From Marinobacterium sp. xm-d-530 (GTDB taxonomy: Bacteria > Pseudomonadota > Gammaproteobacteria > Pseudomonadales > Balneatricaceae), in contig NZ_WBYM01000002.1 in the NCBI RefSeq assembly GCF_013283365.1, positions 248,001-312,000 of the forward strand: a stretch of DNA of 64,000 bases, given 5' to 3'. The notes under the pieces were generated by a model, which was not told where the DNA came from, searched no databases, and was given only the letters and a program-made list of their open reading frames with translations. The position numbers were made by a program, and so were the translations under genes. The first letter of the stretch is position 1, and each line of letters begins with the position of its first letter. This document shows, piece by piece, positions 7,766 through 15,357 of the stretch.

Positions 7766-9382
7766 ATGAGCAACAACCCCTGGTGGAAAGGCGGTATCAT
7801 CTACCAAATCTATCCTCGCAGTTATATGGACTCCAACGGCGACGGGATTGGTGATCTTCCCGGTATCACATCCAAGCTGGATTACATCGCTTCACTAGGC
7901 GTTGATGCCATCTGGCTCTCCCCTTTCTTCAAGTCACCGATGAAAGACTTTGGCTACGACGTCTCTGACTACTGTGATGTCGACCCTATGTTTGGCACGC
8001 TTGATGACTTCAAAGCGCTGGTTGCTCGCGCACACGAACTGGGGTTAAAAGTTATGATCGATCAGGTGCTATCACACACCTCGGATCAACACCCCTGGTT
8101 TACCGAAAGCCGATCTAATAGAACCAATCCGAAAGCCGACTGGTATGTCTGGGCCGATCCAAAACCGGATGGCACACCGCCCAATAACTGGCTATCGATC
8201 TTTGGCGGTTCTTCATGGCAGTGGGATACCCAGCGCCAGCAGTACTACCTGCACAACTTCCTAACGAGCCAGCCGGATCTTAATTTCCACAACCCAGAGG
8301 TGTTCCAAGCAAACTTGGATAACATGCGCTTCTGGTTAGATTTGGGTGTTGATGGCTTCCGTTTGGACACCGTGAACCTCTACTACCATAGCGCTGGGCT
8401 AGAGAATAACCCTCCTCATCCAGAGGGCATGCCGTACATTAACAGTGTTGACGCTTCGAACCCATATGTTCGCCAAACTCACCAGTACGATTTAAGTCAG
8501 CCGGAAAACCTGAACTTCCTGAAAGCGATGCGAGACCTGCTCAATGAGTATGAGGATCGCAGCATGGTCGGTGAGATCGGCGTCGACCATACTGATCCAC
8601 TGCAACGTATGGCTGAGTATACGGCCGGTGGTGATAAGCTGCACATGGCCTACACCTTTGACCTGTTGTCATCAGAACACAGTGCTGACTACTTCCGTCA
8701 AGTGATAACTACCTTTAAAGCGAACGCGGGTGATGCTTGGCCCTGTTGGGCGGCATCCAACCATGACGTGAAGCGCAGCGCGACACGCTGGGGTGAGCAA
8801 GAGGATCCAAACCAATTCCCACTCGTTTCCATGGCCATGCTAATGAGCCTGCGCGGTAGCGTCTGTCTCTATCAAGGCGAAGAGCTTGGGCTACCAGAAG
8901 CGGATGTCCCATTTGAAGCTCTACAAGATCCCTATGGCATAGAATTCTGGCCCGAATACAAAGGCCGTGATGGCTGTCGTACCCCAATGGCTTGGGATAA
9001 CAGCGAGCAAGCGGGCTTCTCGAACACTAAGCCATGGCTACCAGTCGATCCAAGACATCTACCACTGTCTGTTGAGACGCAGGAACAGCAGAACGACTCA
9101 TTGCTTCAGAAAATGCGTCAGTTCATTCAATGGCGCCAGCAACAGCCGGCACTGATTCAAGGTGATATAGAACTTATTGAAGAGACAGGCGAAGCCTTTG
9201 TATTCACGCGTCAATCTGAGGAACAGTCACTGTTAGTTGCGATCAATATGACCAGTAAAGAGTTAACGGTGCCCTACAGCGGAGCGATCAACTCAGTGTT
9301 AACCGAGCACGGTTTTAGCGGAAGATACGAAAATGGTGCGATGGTACTGCCGCCCTATCAGGCGTTGTTTGCAGAGGTTTGA
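7766..9382 (+). CDS. aglA: GH13 alpha-glucosidase
   Basis: Family 13 glycoside hydrolase that splits alpha-glucosidic bonds of sucrose, maltose or related sugars. The 538-residue protein has a (beta/alpha)8 barrel beginning WWKGGIIYQIYPRSY, with nucleophile D201 in GFRLD, acid/base E270 in MVGEIGV and stabiliser D334 in SNHD. A C-terminal beta domain follows from about residue 450. DSNGDGIGDLPGI is the calcium/loop-1 region typical of oligo-1,6-glucosidase-like and AglA-like enzymes. No signal peptide is present, so it is cytoplasmic. The ATG at 7766 is chosen because the in-frame upstream codons are translated repeat DNA. The gene belongs to the sugar-uptake operon. Whether it prefers sucrose, maltose or trehalose cannot be decided from sequence by eye. 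Confidence 0.87.
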   Translation: MSNNPWWKGGIIYQIYPRSYMDSNGDGIGDLPGITSKLDYIASLGVDAIWLSPFFKSPMKDFGYDVSDYCDVDPMFGTLDDFKALVARAHELGLKVMIDQVLSHTSDQHPWFTESRSNRTNPKADWYVWADPKPDGTPPNNWLSIFGGSSWQWDTQRQQYYLHNFLTSQPDLNFHNPEVFQANLDNMRFWLDLGVDGFRLDTVNLYYHSAGLENNPPHPEGMPYINSVDASNPYVRQTHQYDLSQPENLNFLKAMRDLLNEYEDRSMVGEIGVDHTDPLQRMAEYTAGGDKLHMAYTFDLLSSEHSADYFRQVITTFKANAGDAWPCWAASNHDVKRSATRWGEQEDPNQFPLVSMAMLMSLRGSVCLYQGEELGLPEADVPFEALQDPYGIEFWPEYKGRDGCRTPMAWDNSEQAGFSNTKPWLPVDPRHLPLSVETQEQQNDSLLQKMRQFIQWRQQQPALIQGDIELIEETGEAFVFTRQSEEQSLLVAINMTSKELTVPYSGAINSVLTEHGFSGRYENGAMVLPPYQALFAEV

Positions 9383-9396
9383 AGTAAATCGAGACA

Positions 9397-9604
9397 GCAG
9401 ATGACAGGCTAAAAGCCTGTTAAGTCCAAGGATGGACTGTATGCAGTAATTGCAGGAGCAAATTACTGTCACTGTAAATGCACCGGTGACTGGCTTCAGC
9501 CTGTCATCCGCTTGCAAATTACGGGGAGTACTAGTCAAACCGATCGCCTCATCTTCGATAAGGCTCCAACGGGTAGAAACGATAAGGCTCCAACGGGTAG
9601 AGAT
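9397..9604. repeat. REP-A arms, conserved spacer module and duplicated family B end before the LacI gene
   Basis: A reverse REP-A arm (9397-9420) runs into a spacer with AAGGATGGACTGTATGCAG and TTGCAGGAGCAAATTACTG (to about 9473). The same module is at 15129-15190 and 18121-18177. A forward REP-A arm follows at 9484-9511, then a family B right end (9541-9570). The last 14 bp of that end plus GGGTAGAAAC are tandemly duplicated (24 bp at 9557-9580, copied at 9581-9604), reaching to 5 bp before the regulator start. Confidence 0.85.
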
Positions 9605-9608
9605 GATT

Positions 9609-10649
9609 ATGAAAAAAATGACAATAAAAGAGGTGGCGAAAGCGATTGGTGTCTCTACAGCCACCATCTCAAACGCCTTTAACCGCCCTGATCAGCTCTC
9701 AGAAGCGCTTCGCACCAAAATCTTGGCGCAGTGCCAAGAGCTCGGTTACGTCGGCCCTAGCGCTGCTGGGCGCTATCTGCGAACGGGTCGTTCAGGTGTC
9801 GTCGGCATTGTCTTAACTGATCGTCTTGCCTACTCAATGAACGACTACGTCGCTAGTCATTTCCTTTCAGGCTTGGCCGATGAGTTCGATAAGGCGCATC
9901 TCAATATGCTGCTGCTCTCGGCCAGGGATTTGGATCACGCCAACCGTCAGCGCCTGCACGAATCGATGGTGGATGGGTTCATTGTCTACGGCTTCATTCC
10001 GCCAGGCCCAACACTGGAGCATCTAAAACGTCAGCAGAAACGTCTGATTGTTGTGGATCATAAGATAGAGGGCTATGGGTCGGTTAATATCGACAACCGC
10101 GAAGCGAGCTACCAGATCGCTAAACATGCACTGAAACAGACACCGAAGAATCCTGCAATACTGGCACTGCGCATCACATCCGATGATGGTATCAGCCAAA
10201 CTAATGAAGAGACCCTAAAAACCGTTGGCCTACGTCTCTCACTGGATCGCCTTAACGGCTACTTCGATGCCTTTGATGAAGCGGGAATCGAGCGTCCAGT
10301 GGATCAGATCTGGAACCTACACGTTAACGACTATGACGAAGCGTTCAAACTGGTTTATCAAGTACTAAGCCAACCCAAACGACCTGACCTACTCCTGTGC
10401 CAATCCGACGTTATGGCCATTGCTGCCATGCGTGCTGCTCTGCAGATGGGTATCAAATTCCCAGAAGATCTAAGAATCACCGGTTTTGATGGCATCCCTG
10501 AAGCCCAAGCTATGTCCAAAGCGATCACCACCGTACAACAGCACTCATCCGAAAAAGGCCGAATGGCAGCAAAACTGTTTATTGAGAATCGTATGAGTGA
10601 GGATGTAGTGATGCCGACGGAATTACTAATTGGCGACTCTTGTCCATAG
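9609..10649 (+). CDS. aglR: LacI-family transcriptional regulator of the sugar cluster
   Basis: LacI/GalR repressor, expected to control the importer and hydrolase genes in response to imported sugar. The 346-residue protein has the N-terminal helix-turn-helix TIKEVAKAIGVSTATISNAFN (about residues 4-24) with hinge region GRYLRTGRSGVVGIV, then a periplasmic-binding-protein-like sensor domain to the C-terminus (FDGIPEA is the usual effector-lobe block). The ATG at 9609 places the DNA-binding domain at the N-terminus; in-frame codons further upstream are translated repeat DNA. The gene is the last of the cluster and converges with a glycosyltransferase-like gene 7 bp away, with no terminator visible. 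A palindrome at 1121-1136 is a plausible target. The 24-bp duplication just ahead of the start may affect translation. The symbol is by analogy with agl clusters. Confidence 0.82.
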   Translation: MKKMTIKEVAKAIGVSTATISNAFNRPDQLSEALRTKILAQCQELGYVGPSAAGRYLRTGRSGVVGIVLTDRLAYSMNDYVASHFLSGLADEFDKAHLNMLLLSARDLDHANRQRLHESMVDGFIVYGFIPPGPTLEHLKRQQKRLIVVDHKIEGYGSVNIDNREASYQIAKHALKQTPKNPAILALRITSDDGISQTNEETLKTVGLRLSLDRLNGYFDAFDEAGIERPVDQIWNLHVNDYDEAFKLVYQVLSQPKRPDLLLCQSDVMAIAAMRAALQMGIKFPEDLRITGFDGIPEAQAMSKAITTVQQHSSEKGRMAAKLFIENRMSEDVVMPTELLIGDSCP

Positions 10650-10656
10650 CATCAAA

Positions 10657-12099
10657 TTAGATCTCATTCACTGCGGTATAAACATACAATCTGTATGTTT
10701 CTTTATCAGAGTAGCGGTAAGGCGATTGATAAACTAAAAGAGTCTGCTCATCTAAATTCAAGTTGAAATGTGTTAACAATTTAGAAATGCCATGATCGCT
10801 ACATTTTTCACTTTTACACACCACTAACGCACTGTTCACATGCGTCGTTGACTCTAAATGTATATTCTCTGGAGCAATGATTATTCTTCCATTGGACGAT
10901 AAAACTAAATTACCCCCAATCAAACGATCATCGACTAAGATTACCGTTTTAGATGCATCCTCATTAATACGTTTGCCCAAGTCAATCAGCGGGAAATTAG
11001 GTCGACTGTATTTATCTAAAGAATCAGCCAATATAGTTCTAGCAGGTAATGCAAAACTAATTAAACCCATAAACAGCAGAACAAGACCTATATATACCTT
11101 AACTCCCTTGGTAGAAAAGTCTTTTGCAAACAAAGCCAAAAACAAAGGAAAAGTAACCATTAGAGGCTGATACCAACGATCTTTGATCTCTTGTGTTCCT
11201 GATAACAAGACAAAAACAAAAACGACTAGAAGAGAAACAATCAAATTAGTCATTAAAAACTTATGATCTGTAGTGAACGTAGCAACTGTTCTCCTGATGC
11301 CTCTAAAATCCAGAATAATCAATGCGAATATCCATAGGGGTGTCAAAAATGCAATCAGAGCTATAACGGAATCTACCAGACCCGTCCAAGGCGAATAACC
11401 ATCAATTTTCAGCTTGTACAAGCTACCCGAGGCCACCTCAGTATTGGATAACATCCAAATGCCATGCGGTAAGATTATTATTGTAAAAACGGCTAGGGCG
11501 ATGAATAGATTTGGCGTGTGATAAATTTTTTTACGATATTCCTTAATCAACAGCGAAGATAACAACAGTGAAATTAGTACAAGGACGGCTGAATACTTCG
11601 TTAGCAAAATTAGTGCAGCTAATAGTCCAACTGCAACAAAAAGTTTTCTAGACGTGTGATTTTTAATGGCAACTAACACATAAACAAGCGAGGCCGATAA
11701 CAGAGCAACCATTGGGGAATGACTTAAATCTCGTTGAGATTCCCAAACAAATTGTGGGATGAACACAAAAGAGGCGACAGCAACGAAATGCTGAACAGAA
11801 GTAAACCTCAATTGAGTTGCTATACCACTTACAACAAGCATCAATGCGGATAGTAAAAACGCCTTTAGAATCATCAAGGCTAGTAAACTCTCTCCAGTAA
11901 AGAAGAAAATTGTATTGACAATGTAAGTGTAGAGTGGCGGTTGAGCACCGTAACCTAAAGACCAATGCTGACTAAATAGCAACTGTTCAGACTGATCCAA
12001 GTCAGCAGCACCAGTCACCCAATATTGTGAAAACTGATTGAAGAAAATAAAAAAACAAGCCAATAAAATATTTGCGTTTTGGCGGTTAAACCCAATCAT
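10657..12099 (-). CDS. polytopic membrane protein of the PMT/ArnT glycosyltransferase (GT39-like) superfamily
   Basis: The 480-residue protein has about ten hydrophobic segments and a soluble C-terminal tail from about residue 365. The N-terminus, with FSQYWVTGAADLDQSEQLLF then HWSLGYGAQPPLYTYI, resembles the acidic first-loop region and the following QPPLY-type motif of dolichyl-phosphate-mannose and ArnT-like glycosyltransferases. These transfer a lipid-linked sugar to a protein, lipid A or glycan at the outer face of the inner membrane. Acceptor and donor are unknown. The ATG at 12099 has GGAG 5 nt upstream; an in-frame TTG 15 bases earlier is less likely. The gene is noticeably more AT-rich than its neighbours and has no functional partner nearby, which suggests acquisition by transfer. 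It lies beyond the porin terminator, so it probably has its own promoter. Confidence 0.68.
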   Translation of the reverse strand: MIGFNRQNANILLACFFIFFNQFSQYWVTGAADLDQSEQLLFSQHWSLGYGAQPPLYTYIVNTIFFFTGESLLALMILKAFLLSALMLVVSGIATQLRFTSVQHFVAVASFVFIPQFVWESQRDLSHSPMVALLSASLVYVLVAIKNHTSRKLFVAVGLLAALILLTKYSAVLVLISLLLSSLLIKEYRKKIYHTPNLFIALAVFTIIILPHGIWMLSNTEVASGSLYKLKIDGYSPWTGLVDSVIALIAFLTPLWIFALIILDFRGIRRTVATFTTDHKFLMTNLIVSLLVVFVFVLLSGTQEIKDRWYQPLMVTFPLFLALFAKDFSTKGVKVYIGLVLLFMGLISFALPARTILADSLDKYSRPNFPLIDLGKRINEDASKTVILVDDRLIGGNLVLSSNGRIIIAPENIHLESTTHVNSALVVCKSEKCSDHGISKLLTHFNLNLDEQTLLVYQSPYRYSDKETYRLYVYTAVNEI

Positions 12100-12115
12100 A
12101 AAGACTCCAATCAAG

Positions 12116-12146
12116 CAAAAAAAAGAGAGGCTTAAAAGCCTCTCTT
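12116..12146 (-). terminator. intrinsic terminator of the porin gene
   Basis: On the minus strand the stem AAGAGAGGCTT / AAGCCTCTCTT is followed by a run of T (12116-12124 read in complement), about 40 bp after the porin stop. Confidence 0.88.
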
Positions 12147-12185
12147 ACTGGGTATTACAATTAGCTATTGCTAGCTAAAGAGTAA

Positions 12186-13049
12186 TTAGAATGAGTAAGA
12201 AACCTCAACACCCATTTTAGTTTCACGGTCAGAACCTGAACCAGCACCTAGGTCGATGTTTAGGCCAGTAACACCTAGATCACCAACGTTGTAAGCGCCG
12301 TAGTAAGAAGTTTCGCTTTCGCCATCAGCGTTTTCGAAACGAACGTAAGTAACGTCGAAACCGTTCATGTTAGCAGTAACACCAGTAGCTGTGTTGTCTG
12401 CATCGCCGTCAGCAAAAGATACAGATACTGTAGCACCACCAAGAGTAGTAGTAGCAGATACAGCGTAACCTTCGTCAGCAGCAACTTCAGAAGTCTGCAT
12501 GTTAGCCGCTAGAGTAACACCCTCAAAAGTGTATGCAGCGTAGATGTTAGAATCAGTATCAGTATCTGAAGTGTAGTTACCAGAGATCTGAAGATCTAGA
12601 CCTTCAACTGCAGTGATATCTAGAGCGAATTCTGCATCACCAGCATCGTCGTCAGAGTTGCCTTTGAAAACTTCAGCAGCTGTTAGTTTGTTAGTAACAA
12701 CGTTTGCAGCTTCAAATGAATCATCGCCTTCTTTGAACGCACGCTTAGTACCGAACTGACCAACAGTTAGAGCAGCAGCAGCGTTACCGATCTGGAAGTA
12801 GTTGTCGTCGATATCAAGAGCATTAGAAGCGTCACCTGCGTCGATAGCTTCTAGTTCGATGAACGCTTTAACGAACAGACCAGTCTCAGAAGTAGCTGTA
12901 CCTGTAGCAGTGATGTTAGTTTCGATAGACTGAGTTGTGTTGCTGTCTTCAGACGCAAGGTTGTACTCAGTAGATGCACCGATAGTTAGGTCAGCCATTG
13001 CTGGCGCAGAGATAGCTGTTGCAACAGCAACTGCAAGAATTTTTTTCAT
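12186..13049 (-). CDS. outer-membrane porin, gram-negative porin-like beta-barrel
   Basis: The 287-residue protein starts with a Sec signal peptide (MKKILAVAVATAISAPAMA) and continues with DLTIGASTEYNL, a typical first porin strand. Alternating, glycine- and aspartate-rich beta-strand sequence runs throughout, and the last residues are GVEVSYSF with the terminal Phe needed for barrel insertion. It would form a diffusion pore in the outer membrane. It is shorter than classical 16-strand porins (about 330-380), and internal Asp/Thr-rich repeats give it an acidic, marine-type composition. GGAG stands 8 nt before the ATG. Narrow codon choice suggests high expression. A strong terminator follows. 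The gene is next to the sugar island, but substrate preference cannot be read from sequence. Confidence 0.8.
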   Translation of the reverse strand: MKKILAVAVATAISAPAMADLTIGASTEYNLASEDSNTTQSIETNITATGTATSETGLFVKAFIELEAIDAGDASNALDIDDNYFQIGNAAAALTVGQFGTKRAFKEGDDSFEAANVVTNKLTAAEVFKGNSDDDAGDAEFALDITAVEGLDLQISGNYTSDTDTDSNIYAAYTFEGVTLAANMQTSEVAADEGYAVSATTTLGGATVSVSFADGDADNTATGVTANMNGFDVTYVRFENADGESETSYYGAYNVGDLGVTGLNIDLGAGSGSDRETKMGVEVSYSF

Positions 13050-13377
13050 TTGGAAATCTCCAGAATTTTTAATTTAAGCCTCAAATATCCGGCCAACTCA
13101 TCATTTGTTGTACGAATACACCAAACCCGTTTGGCTTTGGACAGGTTGCACTCTATCGCCCGTCTAGACAGGGGTCAACTCTAATTTTTCAAAAAGTTCC
13201 CGGTTTTTCACTTTTTTTTTCGTTAATCTTTTGTTCAGAAAAGCCTAAAAACAATAAAAATCAATATAATCAATAGTTTACAGACGCTATTCAGGTTTCG
13301 TTAATTTTGAGATGATTTTGTTATATAGGACCTTTTATTTTGGAATATGTAACAAAATTGGGGAGTTAGCTGGAAAA
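13050..13377. other. AT-rich region upstream of the porin gene
   Basis: About 330 bp of strongly AT-rich DNA between the divergent porin and pgi genes. It must hold the porin promoter and leader. I see no open frame, RNA gene or clear operator. Confidence 0.6.
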
Positions 13378-13405
13378 GCGGTTGACAGGCTAAAGCCAGT
13401 CACCG
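13378..13405 (-). repeat. single REP-A arm
   Basis: Isolated reverse-oriented arm with GCGGTTGACAGGC and GCCAGTCACCG ends, 115 bp before pgi. The remaining 13406-13520 contains the pgi leader, with TAGAAT near 13474 as a possible -10. Confidence 0.88.
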
Positions 13406-13520
13406 ATATGCATACTGCAACAAAGTATGTAGTAAACTTACGTAAATATATTCATTTAACCGCTTTATTCCCGTAGAATCAACGTAACTTAAACAAAAAA
13501 CCTTATTTTAGGGGCCAAAA

Positions 13521-15110
13521 ATGAATCTTCTTACCTCATCTGTGACTTGGAAAAAGCTGGAGCAGCTCGCGCAAGAGACTCAAGAGGACCGTATTAGCGA
13601 CTACTTTAAGCAAGACGCTAAACGCTTCGATAAGATGAGTGTTCGCTTGGGCGAGCTCTTTTTGGACTTCTCTAAGAACAAAATTAATGACGATGTCTTT
13701 AAAGCACTGATCGATTTGGTTGAACACTCCTCTCTTCGCCAGCGTCGTGCACAGATGTTCTCTGGCGACATTATTAATGTTACTGAGAAGCGCCCTGTTC
13801 TTCATACCGCCCTTCGAAACCGTGGCGACGAACCTGTCATTGTTGACGGAGTTGATGTGATGCCAGAGATTCGCGCCAGCTTAGACAAGCTAAAAGTATT
13901 TAGCGAGCAAGTCCGAAACGGCGATTGGAAAGGCTATAAAGGCAACCGCATTACGGATGTGGTTAACATTGGTATTGGGGGGTCCGACTTGGGACCTAAT
14001 ATGGTGGTTCGCGCCCTACTTCAGTTCCGCCACCCTGACATCAAGTTCCACTTCATCTCTAACGTTGATGGTCAGCATATAAAGAAGACACTAAAGAACT
14101 TGGATGCTAAGTCGACCCTGTTTGTTGTCTCGACTAAGACCTTCTCTACTCAAGAGACGCTACTGAATGCGAAAACTGCACGCCGCTGGTTCCGCGAACA
14201 GACGGGCGGACATGAAGACATTAGCCAGCACTTTGTTGCTGTATCTACAAACCAAGCGGCTGCCATGGAGTTTGGTATTGCCCAGGAGAACATCTTTGAG
14301 TTCTGGGCTTGGGTCGGTGGCCGCTACTCTCTTTGGTCAGCCATTGGTCTACCGATTGCGCTATCCATAGGGTATGACAATTTTATTGACATGCTGGAAG
14401 GCGCCTACGAAATGGATCGCCACTTTGTGGAAGCCCCAATGGATCAGAACATGCCGGTGATTATGGCGCTGATCGGTATCTGGTACATCAACTTTTTGGG
14501 CGCCGAAACTCAGGCAGTGATTCCTTATGACCAGGCACTGCACCAACTGCCAGCCTTTTTGCAGCAGTTGGATATGGAATCAAACGGTAAGTCGGTTGAT
14601 ATCAATGGCGATCCGGTAGATTACGCAACCGGACCTATCGTATGGGGGCAGACAGGCTCCAATGGCCAGCATGCCTTCTTCCAGTTACTGCACCAAGGTA
14701 CACGATTCGTACCGATCGACTTTATCGCATCGCTTGAGGCAGACGAGCAGACGGAAGAGCACCACTTTGCCTTGCTGACTAACATGCTGGCACAAGCCAA
14801 TGCCTTTATGAACGGTGATGATTCAGACGGTCTGTTGGAGTATCAGAGCTGCCAAGGTAACCGCCCAAGTAACGTATTATTAATGGATCGAATTAGCCCC
14901 CGTAACCTAGGGGCGCTTATTGCGTTATACGAGCATAAGGTGTTTGTACAAGGCGCGATCTGGAACATCAACTCGTTTGACCAGTGGGGTGTTCAGCTAG
15001 GTAAGCGTTTAGCCAATGAGATCAGTCAGCAGATTGGTGAATCGACGCAGGGGTATGATCAGTCGACACAGGGGCTGATGGCGTTGGTGAGGAAGCACGT
15101 CAAATCGTAG
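13521..15110 (+). CDS. pgi: glucose-6-phosphate isomerase
   Basis: Interconverts glucose-6-phosphate and fructose-6-phosphate in the cytoplasm, joining sucrose-derived hexoses to glycolysis or the Entner-Doudoroff/pentose routes. The 529-residue protein shows the family signatures: NIGIGGSDLGPNMV, the VSTKTFSTQETLLNA phosphate-binding block, WVGGRYSLWSAIGLPIAL and GQTGSNGQHAFFQLLHQGT. The length is close to the usual 545-550. The start ATG at 13521 follows GGGGCC, a weak ribosome site. No terminator hairpin with a T-run follows; REP-A sequence begins 8 bp past the stop. The gene stands alone between the divergent porin and a convergent acyl-CoA ligase. Confidence 0.96.
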   Translation: MNLLTSSVTWKKLEQLAQETQEDRISDYFKQDAKRFDKMSVRLGELFLDFSKNKINDDVFKALIDLVEHSSLRQRRAQMFSGDIINVTEKRPVLHTALRNRGDEPVIVDGVDVMPEIRASLDKLKVFSEQVRNGDWKGYKGNRITDVVNIGIGGSDLGPNMVVRALLQFRHPDIKFHFISNVDGQHIKKTLKNLDAKSTLFVVSTKTFSTQETLLNAKTARRWFREQTGGHEDISQHFVAVSTNQAAAMEFGIAQENIFEFWAWVGGRYSLWSAIGLPIALSIGYDNFIDMLEGAYEMDRHFVEAPMDQNMPVIMALIGIWYINFLGAETQAVIPYDQALHQLPAFLQQLDMESNGKSVDINGDPVDYATGPIVWGQTGSNGQHAFFQLLHQGTRFVPIDFIASLEADEQTEEHHFALLTNMLAQANAFMNGDDSDGLLEYQSCQGNRPSNVLLMDRISPRNLGALIALYEHKVFVQGAIWNINSFDQWGVQLGKRLANEISQQIGESTQGYDQSTQGLMALVRKHVKS

Positions 15111-15117
15111 ATTTGAC

Positions 15118-15349
15118 CGTGACAGGCTGAAGCCTGTTTATGCCATGGATGGCAAGTATGCCAAAAATGCAGGAGCAATTTTCGACCATCGGATCTTTAA
15201 GCTATCTCCCATGGATTCGAGCAAGACTGCCAGGCATACTTTTCCAGAGCCTTTTCCGTAATTTCAAAGCGGTTGACAGGCTGAAGCCAGTCACCGTGAC
15301 TCCGTAGCCTGTTTATCACACCGGTGACTGGCTTCAGCCTGTCATCCGC
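15118..15349. repeat. REP-A partial arm, spacer module and head-to-head REP-A pair
   Basis: A partial reverse arm (15118-15137) runs into the module CCATGGATGGCAAGTATGCC (15143-15162), also seen at 9397 and 18102. A flank with TTTTCCAGAGCC follows, then a complete 81-bp head-to-head pair: reverse arm 15269-15296, 25-nt spacer containing CTCCGTAGCC, forward arm 15322-15349. The region lies between convergent pgi and the ligase gene. Confidence 0.88.
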
Positions 15350-15357
15350 ACTAGCAG

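Noticed and set aside
9299-9667. 122-residue minus-strand frame before the LacI gene
   Set aside because: It crosses the end of the GH13 gene, REP-A arms and the duplicated repeat; no coding features.
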